Below, in pieces: positions 1 to 6,920 of a stretch of 11,241 nucleotides of DNA. How positions within the stretch are numbered: the stretch's first letter is position 1; each line of letters opens with the position of its first letter. The notes below the pieces were generated by a model, which was not told the DNA's origin, searched no databases, and worked only from the letters and a program-made list of their open reading frames with translations. This stretch comes from an uncultured Lachnospiraceae bacterium (GTDB taxonomy: Bacteria; Bacillota; Clostridia; Lachnospirales; Lachnospiraceae), in assembly GCA_902803155.1 (NCBI GenBank), contig CADCOU010000005.1:1-11241 (forward strand), written 5' to 3'. The translations under genes and the position numbers were made by a program.

Positions 1-1
1 A

Positions 2-430
2 ACAGCTGACTTCTTCTCCGCTCTCGGCGACAAGACCGAGTACATCTACAGCACCGGCGGATGGGCGGCAGATATCCAGAAAGACTGTATCCAGTCCCTC
101 CAGGAACTGTATCCGGATTACTCCAACGGCATCGCATTCAACGAAGGCATGTCCAAGGACTGCGCGGATGTCCTGCTGATCGCATACTGCATCAACCAGG
201 CCGGCACAACCGATTCCGAGGCGCTCGCGGAAGCTCTGAAGGCTCCGGATGCTGACTGCTTCATGATCTTCATGCCCTGGACGTCCATCGAGATGAACGA
301 GTACAACCAGAATACGGCTGCTACCGGTGTTGTCATGCAGGTTCAGGACGGCTCCTACAAGACCGTTTATCCGGAAGATGTCAAGACGGTTGACGCGATC
401 TTCGAAGCTCCGACATGGTCGGCAAGATAA
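2..430 (+). CDS. Liv-type ABC transporter solute-binding protein, C-terminal part (5' end outside window)
   Basis: An open frame runs from the window edge to a TAA at 428-430 and encodes the last 142 residues of a Peripla_BP_6 / Leu-Ile-Val-binding-type protein, usually about 370-400 residues long. The fragment contains the closing lobe of such proteins: an STGGWAADI stretch near its start, an alternating helix segment with SKDCADVLLIAYCINQAG, and the typical end in which a PW..I segment is followed by ATGVVMQVQDGSYKTVYPED and a final APTWSAR. Known members bind a ligand outside the membrane and deliver it to the LivHM permease. The signal peptide or lipobox would lie upstream and cannot be seen. 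It heads an importer operon whose remaining four genes follow at once, so partnership with them is well supported. The ligand cannot be read from this part, but the downstream sugar/polyol enzymes argue for a carbohydrate-like compound and against a branched-chain amino acid. Confidence 0.9.
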   Translation, partial: TADFFSALGDKTEYIYSTGGWAADIQKDCIQSLQELYPDYSNGIAFNEGMSKDCADVLLIAYCINQAGTTDSEALAEALKAPDADCFMIFMPWTSIEMNEYNQNTAATGVVMQVQDGSYKTVYPEDVKTVDAIFEAPTWSAR

Positions 431-469
431 GTTAACCGAGAGTTTACTGCCAAATTAAGGTAACTGGCG

Positions 470-495
470 AGGCTGCCGCAACCATACGGCAGCCT
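470..495 (+). terminator. Intercistronic stem-loop after the binding-protein gene (leaky terminator or mRNA stabiliser)
   Basis: AGGCTGCCG (470-478) and CGGCAGCCT (487-495) form a perfect 9-bp stem with an 8-nt loop, followed by only a short T-rich run (TTCCT). The poor T tract suggests partial termination or 3'-end protection of the upstream message. Such hairpins are common between a highly expressed binding-protein gene and its permease genes and let the binding protein accumulate in excess. Confidence 0.55.
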
Positions 496-526
496 TTCCT
501 GATAAAAGGCACCAGGAGGTACATAT

Positions 527-1387
527 ATGGGCACTTTACTTCAGGCGCTGTATGAGGGCATTATCAATGGCACCATCTATGCGCTGATCGCCATGGGCAT
601 CGCACTGGTCTGGGGCGTCATGGGAATCCTGAGTTTCTCCCAGGGCGAATTCCTGATGATCGCAATGTTCGTGGCCTATTTCTTCTCGACAGCAACAGGC
701 CTTCCGCCGATCCTTGCGCTGCCCCTGTGCATGGGCGTCCTGTTCGTGCTCGGCCTGTGCATTTACAAGACGATCATCTACAAGGCGCTGCAGGGTCCGA
801 CACTTTCCCAGAGACTGATCACATTCGCGCTCAGCCTGGTTCTGGTCAACGGCATGCTGATGCTCTTCGGCGGAACGTTCAAGACGATCCAGAAGACCGG
901 AATGGAAGGTTCGATCAATCTCGGGCCCTTAGTCATCGCCAGAAACAGGATCATCCCGTTCCTGATCGCTGTCTGCGTATTCGCGTTCATGCTCTGGTTC
1001 CTGAATAAGACCAGGCAGGGCAAGGCGATCCGAGCGACTTCCATGGACAAGACGGCAGCAGAGCATGTCGGCATCAATACCGAGAAATCCTACGCTCTGG
1101 CATTCGGACTGTCCGCAGCGATCGCAGGCGCGGCGGGATGCGCACTTTCCTACTACTATTACTGCTATCCGAGTGTTGGCGCCAACTTCCAGCTGTTCGG
1201 ATTCATCGCAGTCGTCATGGGCGGCTTCGGCTCCGTGGAAGGCGCTATCGTCGGCGGTCTGATCATGGGCCTCGTCGACTCCCTGACCGGTGTCTATTTC
1301 AACACCGCGTTCAAGTATCTCGGTGTCTGCGTGATCTTCATGCTGATACTTCAGTTCAAGCCTAAGGGATTGTTTGGAGGAAAATAA
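527..1387 (+). CDS. livH: Liv-type ABC transporter inner-membrane permease, LivH family
   Basis: This 286-residue, strongly hydrophobic protein is a BPD_transp_2 (LivH) permease, close to the family's usual ~290-300 residues, with about eight predicted membrane segments. The N-terminal segment carries the family pattern GIALVWGVMGILSFSQGEF (about residues 24-42), where most LivH proteins have N-F-A in place of S-F-S. A cytoplasmic coupling loop with RATSMDKTAAEHVGI (about 168-182) is the EAA-like contact to the ATPases. The C-terminal part has VVMGGFGSVEGAIVGG and ends KPKGLFG, both typical. The ATG at 527 is supported by AGGAGGT at 514-520. It forms the translocation channel with LivM; the livM ribosome binding site lies inside its last codons, so the two are translationally coupled. 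The name reflects family membership; leucine transport is not implied. Confidence 0.93.
   Translation: MGTLLQALYEGIINGTIYALIAMGIALVWGVMGILSFSQGEFLMIAMFVAYFFSTATGLPPILALPLCMGVLFVLGLCIYKTIIYKALQGPTLSQRLITFALSLVLVNGMLMLFGGTFKTIQKTGMEGSINLGPLVIARNRIIPFLIAVCVFAFMLWFLNKTRQGKAIRATSMDKTAAEHVGINTEKSYALAFGLSAAIAGAAGCALSYYYYCYPSVGANFQLFGFIAVVMGGFGSVEGAIVGGLIMGLVDSLTGVYFNTAFKYLGVCVIFMLILQFKPKGLFGGK
1376..1380 (+). promoter_or_regulatory. Ribosome binding site deciding the livM start
   Basis: GGAGG lies 8 nt before the ATG at 1389. An in-frame TTG at 1374 would place the start on top of this site, so ATG 1389 is preferred. Confidence 0.75.
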
Positions 1388-1388
1388 G

Positions 1389-2405
1389 ATGAAAGCTATT
1401 TTTGGTGATATGAATAAAAAACAGGTCATCTTGCTGGTAGTCCTCCTTGCATTCGCACTGATCGCTCCGCAGATCTTCTCGAGTCTGTTCATACGGAACC
1501 TCCTGATCCTGATCGTCATCTGGTCTATCCTCGGAATGGGCTGGAACGTGATGGGCGGCTACTGCGGACAGGTCTCTAACGGACACAGCATGTATTACGG
1601 ACTCGGGGCATACTCCGTAGGCCTTACACTTCAGTATTTCAAGCTGACCCCCTGGATCGCGATCCCGTTTGGCATGTGCCTGGCAGCCTGCTTCGCGTGG
1701 GTGATCGGCAAGCCGATCCTGAGACTGAAGGGACACGCATTCGCGATCTGCACGATGGCTCTGGCAGAGTGTATGAGATACATCTGCGTAAACCTCGAGT
1801 TTACGAACGGCGCCAAGGGCGTTTCGATGTTCAATAAGAAACTGAATTCCGTACTGTATCTGCAGTTCAAGGATTCCCGGATCTACTTCTATCTGTATCT
1901 GGTGATCATGCTGATCGTTCTGGCCGTGATCAAGATCCTGAGCAAGAGGAAGTTCTTCTACTACCTCAGAACGATCCGCGGCAATGAAGACGCGGCGGCA
2001 AGCGTCGGCATCGATGTCTCCAAATATAAGATCCGTGCCTACATGCTGAGCGCAGCTCTTGTCAGCCTGGGCGGCAGCCTGTATGCGCAGTACATGCTTT
2101 ACTTTGATCCTGCAAGTATGATGACGCTGAACGTATCGATGATGATCGTTCTGGTCGCAGTCATGGGTGGTATCGGAACCGTTCTCGGACCGATCCTCGG
2201 TGCAGTCATCATCGAGTGCCTGTCTGAATACACGAGGTCCTTCCTCGGAAGGTTCGGCGGACTCGACATGGTCCTGTACGGCGTGCTGGTCATCATCATA
2301 GTCCTGTTCCTTCCGGGCGGCCTTCTTACTCTTCCGAATAAGATCCGTGAATGGATGAGCAGAAGAAATACGGGGGTGGCAAAAGGAGTAAGATCCTCGA
2401 ATTAA
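1389..2405 (+). CDS. livM: Liv-type ABC transporter inner-membrane permease, LivM family
   Basis: This 338-residue membrane protein belongs to the LivM branch of BPD_transp_2 permeases. Family hallmarks appear in order: GYCGQVSNGHSMYYGLGAYS after the second membrane segment, RLKGHAFAICTMALAE, a coupling loop LRTIRGNEDAAASVGI followed by a lysine-tyrosine-lysine stretch, ALVSLGGSLYAQ, MGGIGTVLGPILGA, and a closing LFLPGGLLTL. It pairs with LivH to form the channel. The start is the ATG at 1389, 1 nt after the livH stop. Its last 55 bases overlap the start assigned to livG, and the final ~20 residues (basic, low complexity) are poorly conserved in this family. Confidence 0.93.
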   Translation: MKAIFGDMNKKQVILLVVLLAFALIAPQIFSSLFIRNLLILIVIWSILGMGWNVMGGYCGQVSNGHSMYYGLGAYSVGLTLQYFKLTPWIAIPFGMCLAACFAWVIGKPILRLKGHAFAICTMALAECMRYICVNLEFTNGAKGVSMFNKKLNSVLYLQFKDSRIYFYLYLVIMLIVLAVIKILSKRKFFYYLRTIRGNEDAAASVGIDVSKYKIRAYMLSAALVSLGGSLYAQYMLYFDPASMMTLNVSMMIVLVAVMGGIGTVLGPILGAVIIECLSEYTRSFLGRFGGLDMVLYGVLVIIIVLFLPGGLLTLPNKIREWMSRRNTGVAKGVRSSN

Positions 2406-3121
2406 ACGGAATTACCAAAAAGTTCGGCGGCCTGGTCGCAAATGAAAATGTTACCTTCGATGTGGAAGAAGGAGAGATCGTCGGTGTCGTAGGCCCGAAC
2501 GGTGCCGGAAAGACAACCCTGTTCAACTCGATCTCCGGAGCATTCCCGCCGACCAGCGGAACCATTACTTTCAACGGCCAGGACATCACGTCCCTTCCCG
2601 CACATGAGTGCGCAAAGATCGGTATCGGAAGGACATTCCAGATCCCGCAGTCACTCAATGAGATGACGGTATGGGAGAACGTGATCGTCGGCGCCCTGTG
2701 CCATACGGATAACATGAACGAGGCCATGAAAAAGGTCAATGAAGTCATGGAACTGTGCGGCATGGAGAAGTTCCGCGACATGGTGGCAGGCAAGCTGAAC
2801 GTAGCACAGAAGAAGCGCCTCGAGATCGCCCGCGCCATGGCGACCGATCCGAAGCTCCTGCTTCTGGACGAGACCATGGCAGGCCTGACAGCTACAGAGC
2901 GTATCGAAGCGGTCGAACTGATCCGCAAGATCAACTCCATGGGCATCGCGATCCTGACGATCGAGCATAACATGGACGTTGTCATGAGCGTTTCCAACCG
3001 CGTGGTCGTCCTCGTTTCCGGAAGGCTGCTCATGGTCGGAAGCCCGGAGGAAGTCACTTCCAATCCGGAAGTAATCAGTGCATATCTGGGAGGAGGTTCG
3101 AAGGATGAGTCAGATGAGTGA
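2351..3121 (+). CDS. livG: Liv-type ABC transporter ATP-binding protein, LivG family, variant signature motif
   Basis: This 256-residue cytoplasmic ATPase is one of two nucleotide-binding subunits of the importer. Walker A is GPNGAGKT (48-55), the Q-loop sits in RTFQIPQ, Walker B is LLLLDE (169-174) and the H-loop histidine is H206 in IEHNMD. The LivG-specific ending (GSPEEVTSNPEVISAYLGGG) is present. Two motifs depart from the norm: the ABC signature reads LNVAQ (149-153) in place of LSxGQ, and Walker B is followed by T175 where P is usual. I recall similar signatures in a sub-branch of LivG proteins, so loss of activity is not implied. The ATG at 2351 lies within livM and lacks a clear ribosome binding site, giving a basic, glycine-rich leader of about 14 residues before the conserved ILELNGITKKFGG. 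Confidence 0.92.
   Translation: MDEQKKYGGGKRSKILELNGITKKFGGLVANENVTFDVEEGEIVGVVGPNGAGKTTLFNSISGAFPPTSGTITFNGQDITSLPAHECAKIGIGRTFQIPQSLNEMTVWENVIVGALCHTDNMNEAMKKVNEVMELCGMEKFRDMVAGKLNVAQKKRLEIARAMATDPKLLLLDETMAGLTATERIEAVELIRKINSMGIAILTIEHNMDVVMSVSNRVVVLVSGRLLMVGSPEEVTSNPEVISAYLGGGSKDESDE
3091..3096 (+). promoter_or_regulatory. Ribosome binding site deciding the livF start
   Basis: AGGAGG lies 8 nt before ATG 3105. It excludes the in-frame GTG at 3078, which is upstream of it, and favours ATG 3105 over ATG 3114. Confidence 0.75.
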
Positions 3122-3836
3122 TAAGAAAAAAATTATCGAAGTAAAGAACCTTCGCGCCGGATACGGTTTCGTGGAAGTCGTGCATGATGTTTCCTTCTCC
3201 GTCGGTGAGGGCGAGATCCTCGCGATCCTCGGATCCAACGGAGCCGGCAAGACGTCTACACTGAGGGCGCTGACCGGCGAGATCAAGCCGATGAGCGGTG
3301 AGATCCTCTATGAAGGAAAGTCGATCGTGGGCGAGAAGCCTTACAAACTGGCGCAGATGGGAATGTCCATGGTTCCGGAAGGACGTCATCTGTTCGGAAA
3401 CCTCTCCGTCCAGGACAACCTTCTGATGGGCGCTTACCTGATCAAGGACCAGAACCAGCTCCAGAAGAATCTGGAAGATGTCTATAAGCTGTTCCCGCGT
3501 GTAAAAGAGCGCGCAAAGCAGACTGCGAGAACGCTTTCCGGCGGCGAGCAGCAGATGGTTGCTATCGCCAGGGGCATGATGATGAACCCGAAGGTTCTTA
3601 TTCTTGACGAGCCGTCGCTGGGCCTGATGCCGAAGCTGGTAGCAGAGATCTTCGAATTTGTCAAGGAGATCGCGAGAATGGGCATCACCATCCTGATCGT
3701 CGAGCAGAACGCATCGGAAACCCTGAAGTTCGCCGACTATGCGTATGTCATCCAGAATGGTGAGACTGTGATCAGCGGAACCGGCGCCGAGCTTCTGACA
3801 AACGAAGACGTCAAGAAGGCTTACCTGGGAGGCTGA
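3105..3836 (+). CDS. livF: Liv-type ABC transporter ATP-binding protein, LivF family
   Basis: This 243-residue protein is the second ATPase of the importer, of usual length for LivF. Walker A is GSNGAGKT (43-50), the LivF-typical segment MVPEGRHLFGNLSV follows the Q-loop, the signature is an intact LSGGEQQ (144-150), Walker B is LILDEP ending at P170, and the H-loop is replaced by the Q of IVEQNA, as is normal for LivF (which has EQN in place of EHD). It ends in NEDVKKAYLGG, typical of the subfamily. It overlaps livG by 17 nt, indicating translational coupling. With its canonical signature it could carry the main catalytic site if the variant LivG site is weak; that is inference. Confidence 0.94.
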   Translation: MSQMSDKKKIIEVKNLRAGYGFVEVVHDVSFSVGEGEILAILGSNGAGKTSTLRALTGEIKPMSGEILYEGKSIVGEKPYKLAQMGMSMVPEGRHLFGNLSVQDNLLMGAYLIKDQNQLQKNLEDVYKLFPRVKERAKQTARTLSGGEQQMVAIARGMMMNPKVLILDEPSLGLMPKLVAEIFEFVKEIARMGITILIVEQNASETLKFADYAYVIQNGETVISGTGAELLTNEDVKKAYLGG

Positions 3837-3859
3837 CGAAAATAAGCTTCTGCAGTACA

Positions 3860-3876
3860 GGGCGCCGGCGGCGCCC
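3860..3876 (+). other. GC-rich hairpin between livF and the DeoR regulator gene
   Basis: GGGCGCC (3860-3866) and GGCGCCC (3870-3876) form a perfect 7-bp all-GC stem with a GGC loop in the 76-nt gap. No T run follows, so it does not look like a standard intrinsic terminator. It may be a processing or stability element separating transporter and enzyme parts of the message. Confidence 0.4.
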
Positions 3877-3912
3877 GGCCGCAGGAGGCGTTTCAGACAG
3901 TGAGGTACATAC

Positions 3913-4686
3913 ATGGCACAGAAGGACAGAGTGTTCCAGATCCTCGACCTGATTCGTGTGAAGCAGAAGGTGAGCGTCTCTGAACTGAGCAGTAAATTTG
4001 ATGTTACCGGAGAAACGATCCGAAGGGATCTGGAGAGGCTGGAACGGGAAGGATATGTCGCCCGGACATACGGGGGAGCGGTCCTGATCCAGCAGCCGCC
4101 CGGACATGTGAATTATACAGAGCGTGCCATCCAGAATGTGGAAGCGAAGAACCTGCTGGGAGAACTGGCGGCATCCATACTCCCGTCTTCCGGCGCGATC
4201 GGATGCGACGCGAGCACGACTGTACTGTCACTGCTCCCGTACATTAAAGACAATCCGGGAATCACACTTCTGACGAATTCCGTACGGATACTGAACGACT
4301 ACATGTACGACAAGATCCGCGTCATCTCTACAGGCGGACACCTGAGAAGCAGGACACAGTCCCTGCAGGGAGAAGTCGTCAGCAGGCTGATGGAAGATTA
4401 TTTCCTTGACGTATGCGTTCTGAGCTGTCGGTCTCTGGACCTGGAAAACGGAATCTACGAGGGCGATGAACAAGAGGCATATTTTAAAAATGTGATGGTA
4501 GAACATTCCAGAAGGGTGATCATACTTGCAGATCACACGAAATTCGGAAAGACATCGCTGATCCGGACAATGCCTTACAGCAAGGTGGATATCCTGGTAA
4601 CCGATCAGAAACCGTCAGATGCATGGATCGATCGGATGCAGGAGGAAAACGTAAGGCTCCTTTATCCGGGAATCAGCTTCCAGTAA
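3913..4686 (+). CDS. DeoR/GlpR-family transcriptional regulator (YdjF-like) of the sugar catabolic cluster
   Basis: This 257-residue DNA-binding protein has the two-domain DeoR plan. An N-terminal winged helix-turn-helix spans about residues 5-57, with VSVSELSSKFDVTGETIRRD (20-39) and the diagnostic RTYGGAV ending at 57. A C-terminal DeoRC sensor domain follows, with CDASTT (98-103) at the expected phosphosugar-binding loop, then LLTNSVRI, STGGHLRS and ILADHTKFGK. The ATG at 3913 is preceded by GAGGT at 3902-3906. DeoR proteins usually repress their neighbouring sugar operon and release DNA on binding a phosphorylated intermediate; here the ligand would be a product of the downstream kinase. 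E. coli YdjF is the regulator in the equivalent cluster, and shared features such as SCRSLD (SCKGLD in YdjF, from memory) support but do not prove orthology. It lies between importer and enzyme genes on the same strand. Confidence 0.9.
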   Translation: MAQKDRVFQILDLIRVKQKVSVSELSSKFDVTGETIRRDLERLEREGYVARTYGGAVLIQQPPGHVNYTERAIQNVEAKNLLGELAASILPSSGAIGCDASTTVLSLLPYIKDNPGITLLTNSVRILNDYMYDKIRVISTGGHLRSRTQSLQGEVVSRLMEDYFLDVCVLSCRSLDLENGIYEGDEQEAYFKNVMVEHSRRVIILADHTKFGKTSLIRTMPYSKVDILVTDQKPSDAWIDRMQEENVRLLYPGISFQ

Positions 4687-4692
4687 CAGTCG

Positions 4693-4700
4693 AAACGTTT
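4693..4700 (+). promoter_or_regulatory. Palindrome AAACGTTT, possible operator
   Basis: A perfect 8-bp palindrome sits in the 39-nt gap between the regulator gene and the first dehydrogenase gene. Its centre resembles LacI/CcpA-type operator cores (AA.CG.TT), but the flanks do not extend the symmetry well (TCG before, ATG after). It is weak evidence on its own. Confidence 0.2.
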
Positions 4701-4725
4701 ATGCAGACAAGGAGGAAGAACGGTT

Positions 4726-5826
4726 ATGCATGCGTTAAAGAGATTTGGTACCGCGTTTGGCGGATATAAGATGATGGACAATTACCCGGAACCGGAGTGC
4801 GGCCCGGAGGATATCATCGTTGAGATCAAGGCAGCAGCGATCTGCGGAGCTGATATGAAGCACTGGGGCGTGGACACCGGATACGATGACACCAACTGCC
4901 CGCCGGATCAGCAGCAGTCTGTACGCGGCCATGAGTTTGCAGGCGAGATCGTCAAGGTCGGCGAGCTGGTGAAAGACTGGCATGTGGGACAGAGAGTCGT
5001 ATCGGACAATTCCGCCTACGTATGCGGCAAGTGCCCGGCATGCGAACGCGGAGACTTCCTCTGCTGCGAGAATAAGATCAATCTCGGGCTTGACTGGAAC
5101 ACCTGGGGCGGCGGCTTCTCCAAGTACTGCAAGATCCCGGGTGAGATCCTCCGGATCCACAAGTCGGCGATCTGGGAGATCCCGGAAAATGTCAAATATG
5201 AAGAGGCGGCAGTTCTTGATCCGATCTGCAACGCCTACAAGGCAGTCGCACAGCAGTCTTCCCTGATGCCCGGACAGGACGTCGTCGTATTCGGCACAGG
5301 CCCGCTCGGACTGTTCTCTCTTCAGATCGCGAAGCTGATGGGCGCCGTGAACATCGTGATGGTAGGCCTGCAGGATGACACGAAGGTCCGCTTCGACATC
5401 GCGAAGAAGCTCGGCGCTACCCACTGCGTGAACGGATCTGTCGAAGATGTCGTCGCACGCTGCACCGAGATCTGCGGAAGAGACAACCTCGGACTGGTCA
5501 TTGAGTGCTCCGGCGCAAACATCGCCCTGAAGCAGGCGATCGAGATGCTCCGCCCGAACGGCGAAGTCGTTCGTGTCGGCATGGGCTTCCGTCCGCTGGA
5601 ATTCTCGATCAACGACATCACTTCCTGGAATAAGAGCATCATCGGCCATATGGCGTATGATTCCACATCCTGGAGAAACTGCATCCGCCTGCTGGCATCC
5701 GGACAGATCCAGGTCCAGCCGATGATCACTCACAGGCTCGGCCTCTCCGAGTGGCAGAAGGGCTTTGACCTGATGGCGAAGAAGGAAGCGATCAAGGTGA
5801 TCTTCACCTATGATTACGATGACTGA
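4726..5826 (+). CDS. ydjL: Zinc-dependent medium-chain alcohol/polyol dehydrogenase, YdjL-like
   Basis: This 366-residue cytoplasmic enzyme is a zinc-type medium-chain dehydrogenase. A GroES-like domain carries catalytic zinc positions C40 (AICGADMKH) and H69-E70 (RGHEFAG), and a structural zinc site C100, C103, C106, C114. The third catalytic-site acid is D165 in VLDPICNAYK, where relatives often have E. The Rossmann domain has FGTGPLG (189-195); the position that reads D in NAD-specific relatives is G214, so NADP use or relaxed cofactor choice is possible. Long stretches such as NLGLD.NTWGGGFSKYC, GQDVVV.GTGPLGLFS and IIGHMAYDSTSWRN match E. coli YdjL as I remember it. It likely oxidises a secondary alcohol of a polyol, sugar or sugar acid to a ketone; the true substrate is unknown. 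The region between C40 and H69 (about 50-66, with an additional C58) seems longer than in YdjL. AAGGAGG at 4709-4715 supports the ATG. Confidence 0.9.
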   Translation: MHALKRFGTAFGGYKMMDNYPEPECGPEDIIVEIKAAAICGADMKHWGVDTGYDDTNCPPDQQQSVRGHEFAGEIVKVGELVKDWHVGQRVVSDNSAYVCGKCPACERGDFLCCENKINLGLDWNTWGGGFSKYCKIPGEILRIHKSAIWEIPENVKYEEAAVLDPICNAYKAVAQQSSLMPGQDVVVFGTGPLGLFSLQIAKLMGAVNIVMVGLQDDTKVRFDIAKKLGATHCVNGSVEDVVARCTEICGRDNLGLVIECSGANIALKQAIEMLRPNGEVVRVGMGFRPLEFSINDITSWNKSIIGHMAYDSTSWRNCIRLLASGQIQVQPMITHRLGLSEWQKGFDLMAKKEAIKVIFTYDYDD

Positions 5827-5827
5827 C

Positions 5828-5832
5828 GGAGG
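5828..5832 (+). promoter_or_regulatory. Ribosome binding site deciding the start of the second dehydrogenase gene
   Basis: GGAGG lies 7 nt before ATG 5840. It excludes the upstream in-frame ATG at 5810, which lies inside the previous gene, and the out-of-frame ATG at 5835. Confidence 0.7.
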
Positions 5833-5839
5833 ATATGAG

Positions 5840-6886
5840 ATGAAGAATTCAAAGGCGATACTGGTCCACCCGGGTCTCATGGAGATCCGTGAGGCGGATA
5901 TGCCTGTTCTGAAAGATACCGATGTAATGATCCGGGTGAAGGAAGTCGGCGTCTGCGGATCCGATGTGCACGGATTCCAGTTCGGCCCGTTCATCCCTCC
6001 GAAGGATCCCAACCAGGAGATCGGACTCGGCCATGAATGCGCAGGCGTCGTGGTCAAAGTCGGACCGAAGGTGACAAAGTTTAAAGAAGGCGACCGCGTC
6101 TGCATCGAGCCGGGCGTGCCCTGCGGACACTGCAAATACTGCCGCACCGGACGCTACAATCTATGCCCGGATGTCGATTTCATGGCAACGCAGCCGAATT
6201 ACCGCGGCGCCCTGACCAATTATCTGGTACATCCGGAAGAGTTTACCTTCCATCTGCCGGATAATATGGATCTTGTCGAAGGTGCTTTGGTAGAACCGGC
6301 ATCCGTCGGAATGCACGCGGCGCTCCTGTCCGGCATACGCCCGGGTGATTCTGCCGTGATCCTCGGCGGCGGCTGCATCGGACTGATGACCCTGCAGGGG
6401 CTGGTCTCCTGCGGAGTAACCGATATCACGGTCGTCGACGTTATGGATAATCGTCTGGAGCTTGCGAAGAAGCTCGGGGCCGCACACACCGTCAACGGTA
6501 TGAAAGAAGATACCGTGGCAGTATGCAGGGCTTTCACGGACGATATGGGAGCCGATTACGTATTCGAAACTGCAGGAGCGGTCATTACCGCACAGCAGGC
6601 AGTAAAGATCGTGGCAAGAGGCGGAAAGATCATGCAGGTCGGGACTCAGTCCAAAGAAGTGCCGGTAGATTTCCTGAAGATCAACCGCGAAGTGACGATC
6701 CAGACCAGCTTCCGTTACAGGAACTGCTATCCCGCAGTCATTGCAGCCATCAGCAGCGGACGTTTTGATGTAAAGTCCATGGTCACGGCGACTTATGACT
6801 ATAAGGATGTGCAGAAGGCATTTGAAGATTCCGTCAACAAGAAGGCAGAGATCATCAAGTCTGTCATCCATATACCGGAAGAGTGA
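5840..6886 (+). CDS. ydjJ: Zinc-dependent sorbitol/xylitol-dehydrogenase-family enzyme, YdjJ-like
   Basis: This 348-residue enzyme belongs to the polyol (sorbitol/L-iditol/xylitol) dehydrogenase group. Catalytic zinc residues are C39 (GVCGSDVHGF) and H65-E66 (GLGHECAG) with E152 in LVEPASVG; the structural zinc site is C95, C98, C101, C109. The nucleotide fold has GGGCIG (176-181), followed by D200 at the end of the second strand, which predicts NAD+ preference. The start MKNSKAIL, the block GPFIPPKDPNQEIGLGHE and the later FLKINREVTIQT.FRY closely match E. coli YdjJ as I recall it, so orthology is likely. The gene begins 13 nt after the preceding dehydrogenase gene, indicating co-expression. 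Two different polyol-type dehydrogenases in one operon suggest successive oxidations of one substrate, or use of two related substrates. Its exact substrate is not established. Confidence 0.92.
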   Translation: MKNSKAILVHPGLMEIREADMPVLKDTDVMIRVKEVGVCGSDVHGFQFGPFIPPKDPNQEIGLGHECAGVVVKVGPKVTKFKEGDRVCIEPGVPCGHCKYCRTGRYNLCPDVDFMATQPNYRGALTNYLVHPEEFTFHLPDNMDLVEGALVEPASVGMHAALLSGIRPGDSAVILGGGCIGLMTLQGLVSCGVTDITVVDVMDNRLELAKKLGAAHTVNGMKEDTVAVCRAFTDDMGADYVFETAGAVITAQQAVKIVARGGKIMQVGTQSKEVPVDFLKINREVTIQTSFRYRNCYPAVIAAISSGRFDVKSMVTATYDYKDVQKAFEDSVNKKAEIIKSVIHIPEE

Positions 6887-6920
6887 TCCATTCTTCCAAC
6901 ACCTAACAGATAGAATAACA

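Noticed and set aside
2326..3914. Minus-strand open frames of 245 and 279 codons over livG and livF
   Set aside because: Both lie opposite genes with intact ATPase motifs and show no recognisable domain; they follow from codon bias of the real genes.
4735..6147. Long minus-strand open frame (470 codons) across the two dehydrogenase genes
   Set aside because: It is the antisense shadow of two well-supported zinc dehydrogenase genes, has no family motif, and its composition (many H, R, D, C) is that of a complement of GC-rich coding DNA.
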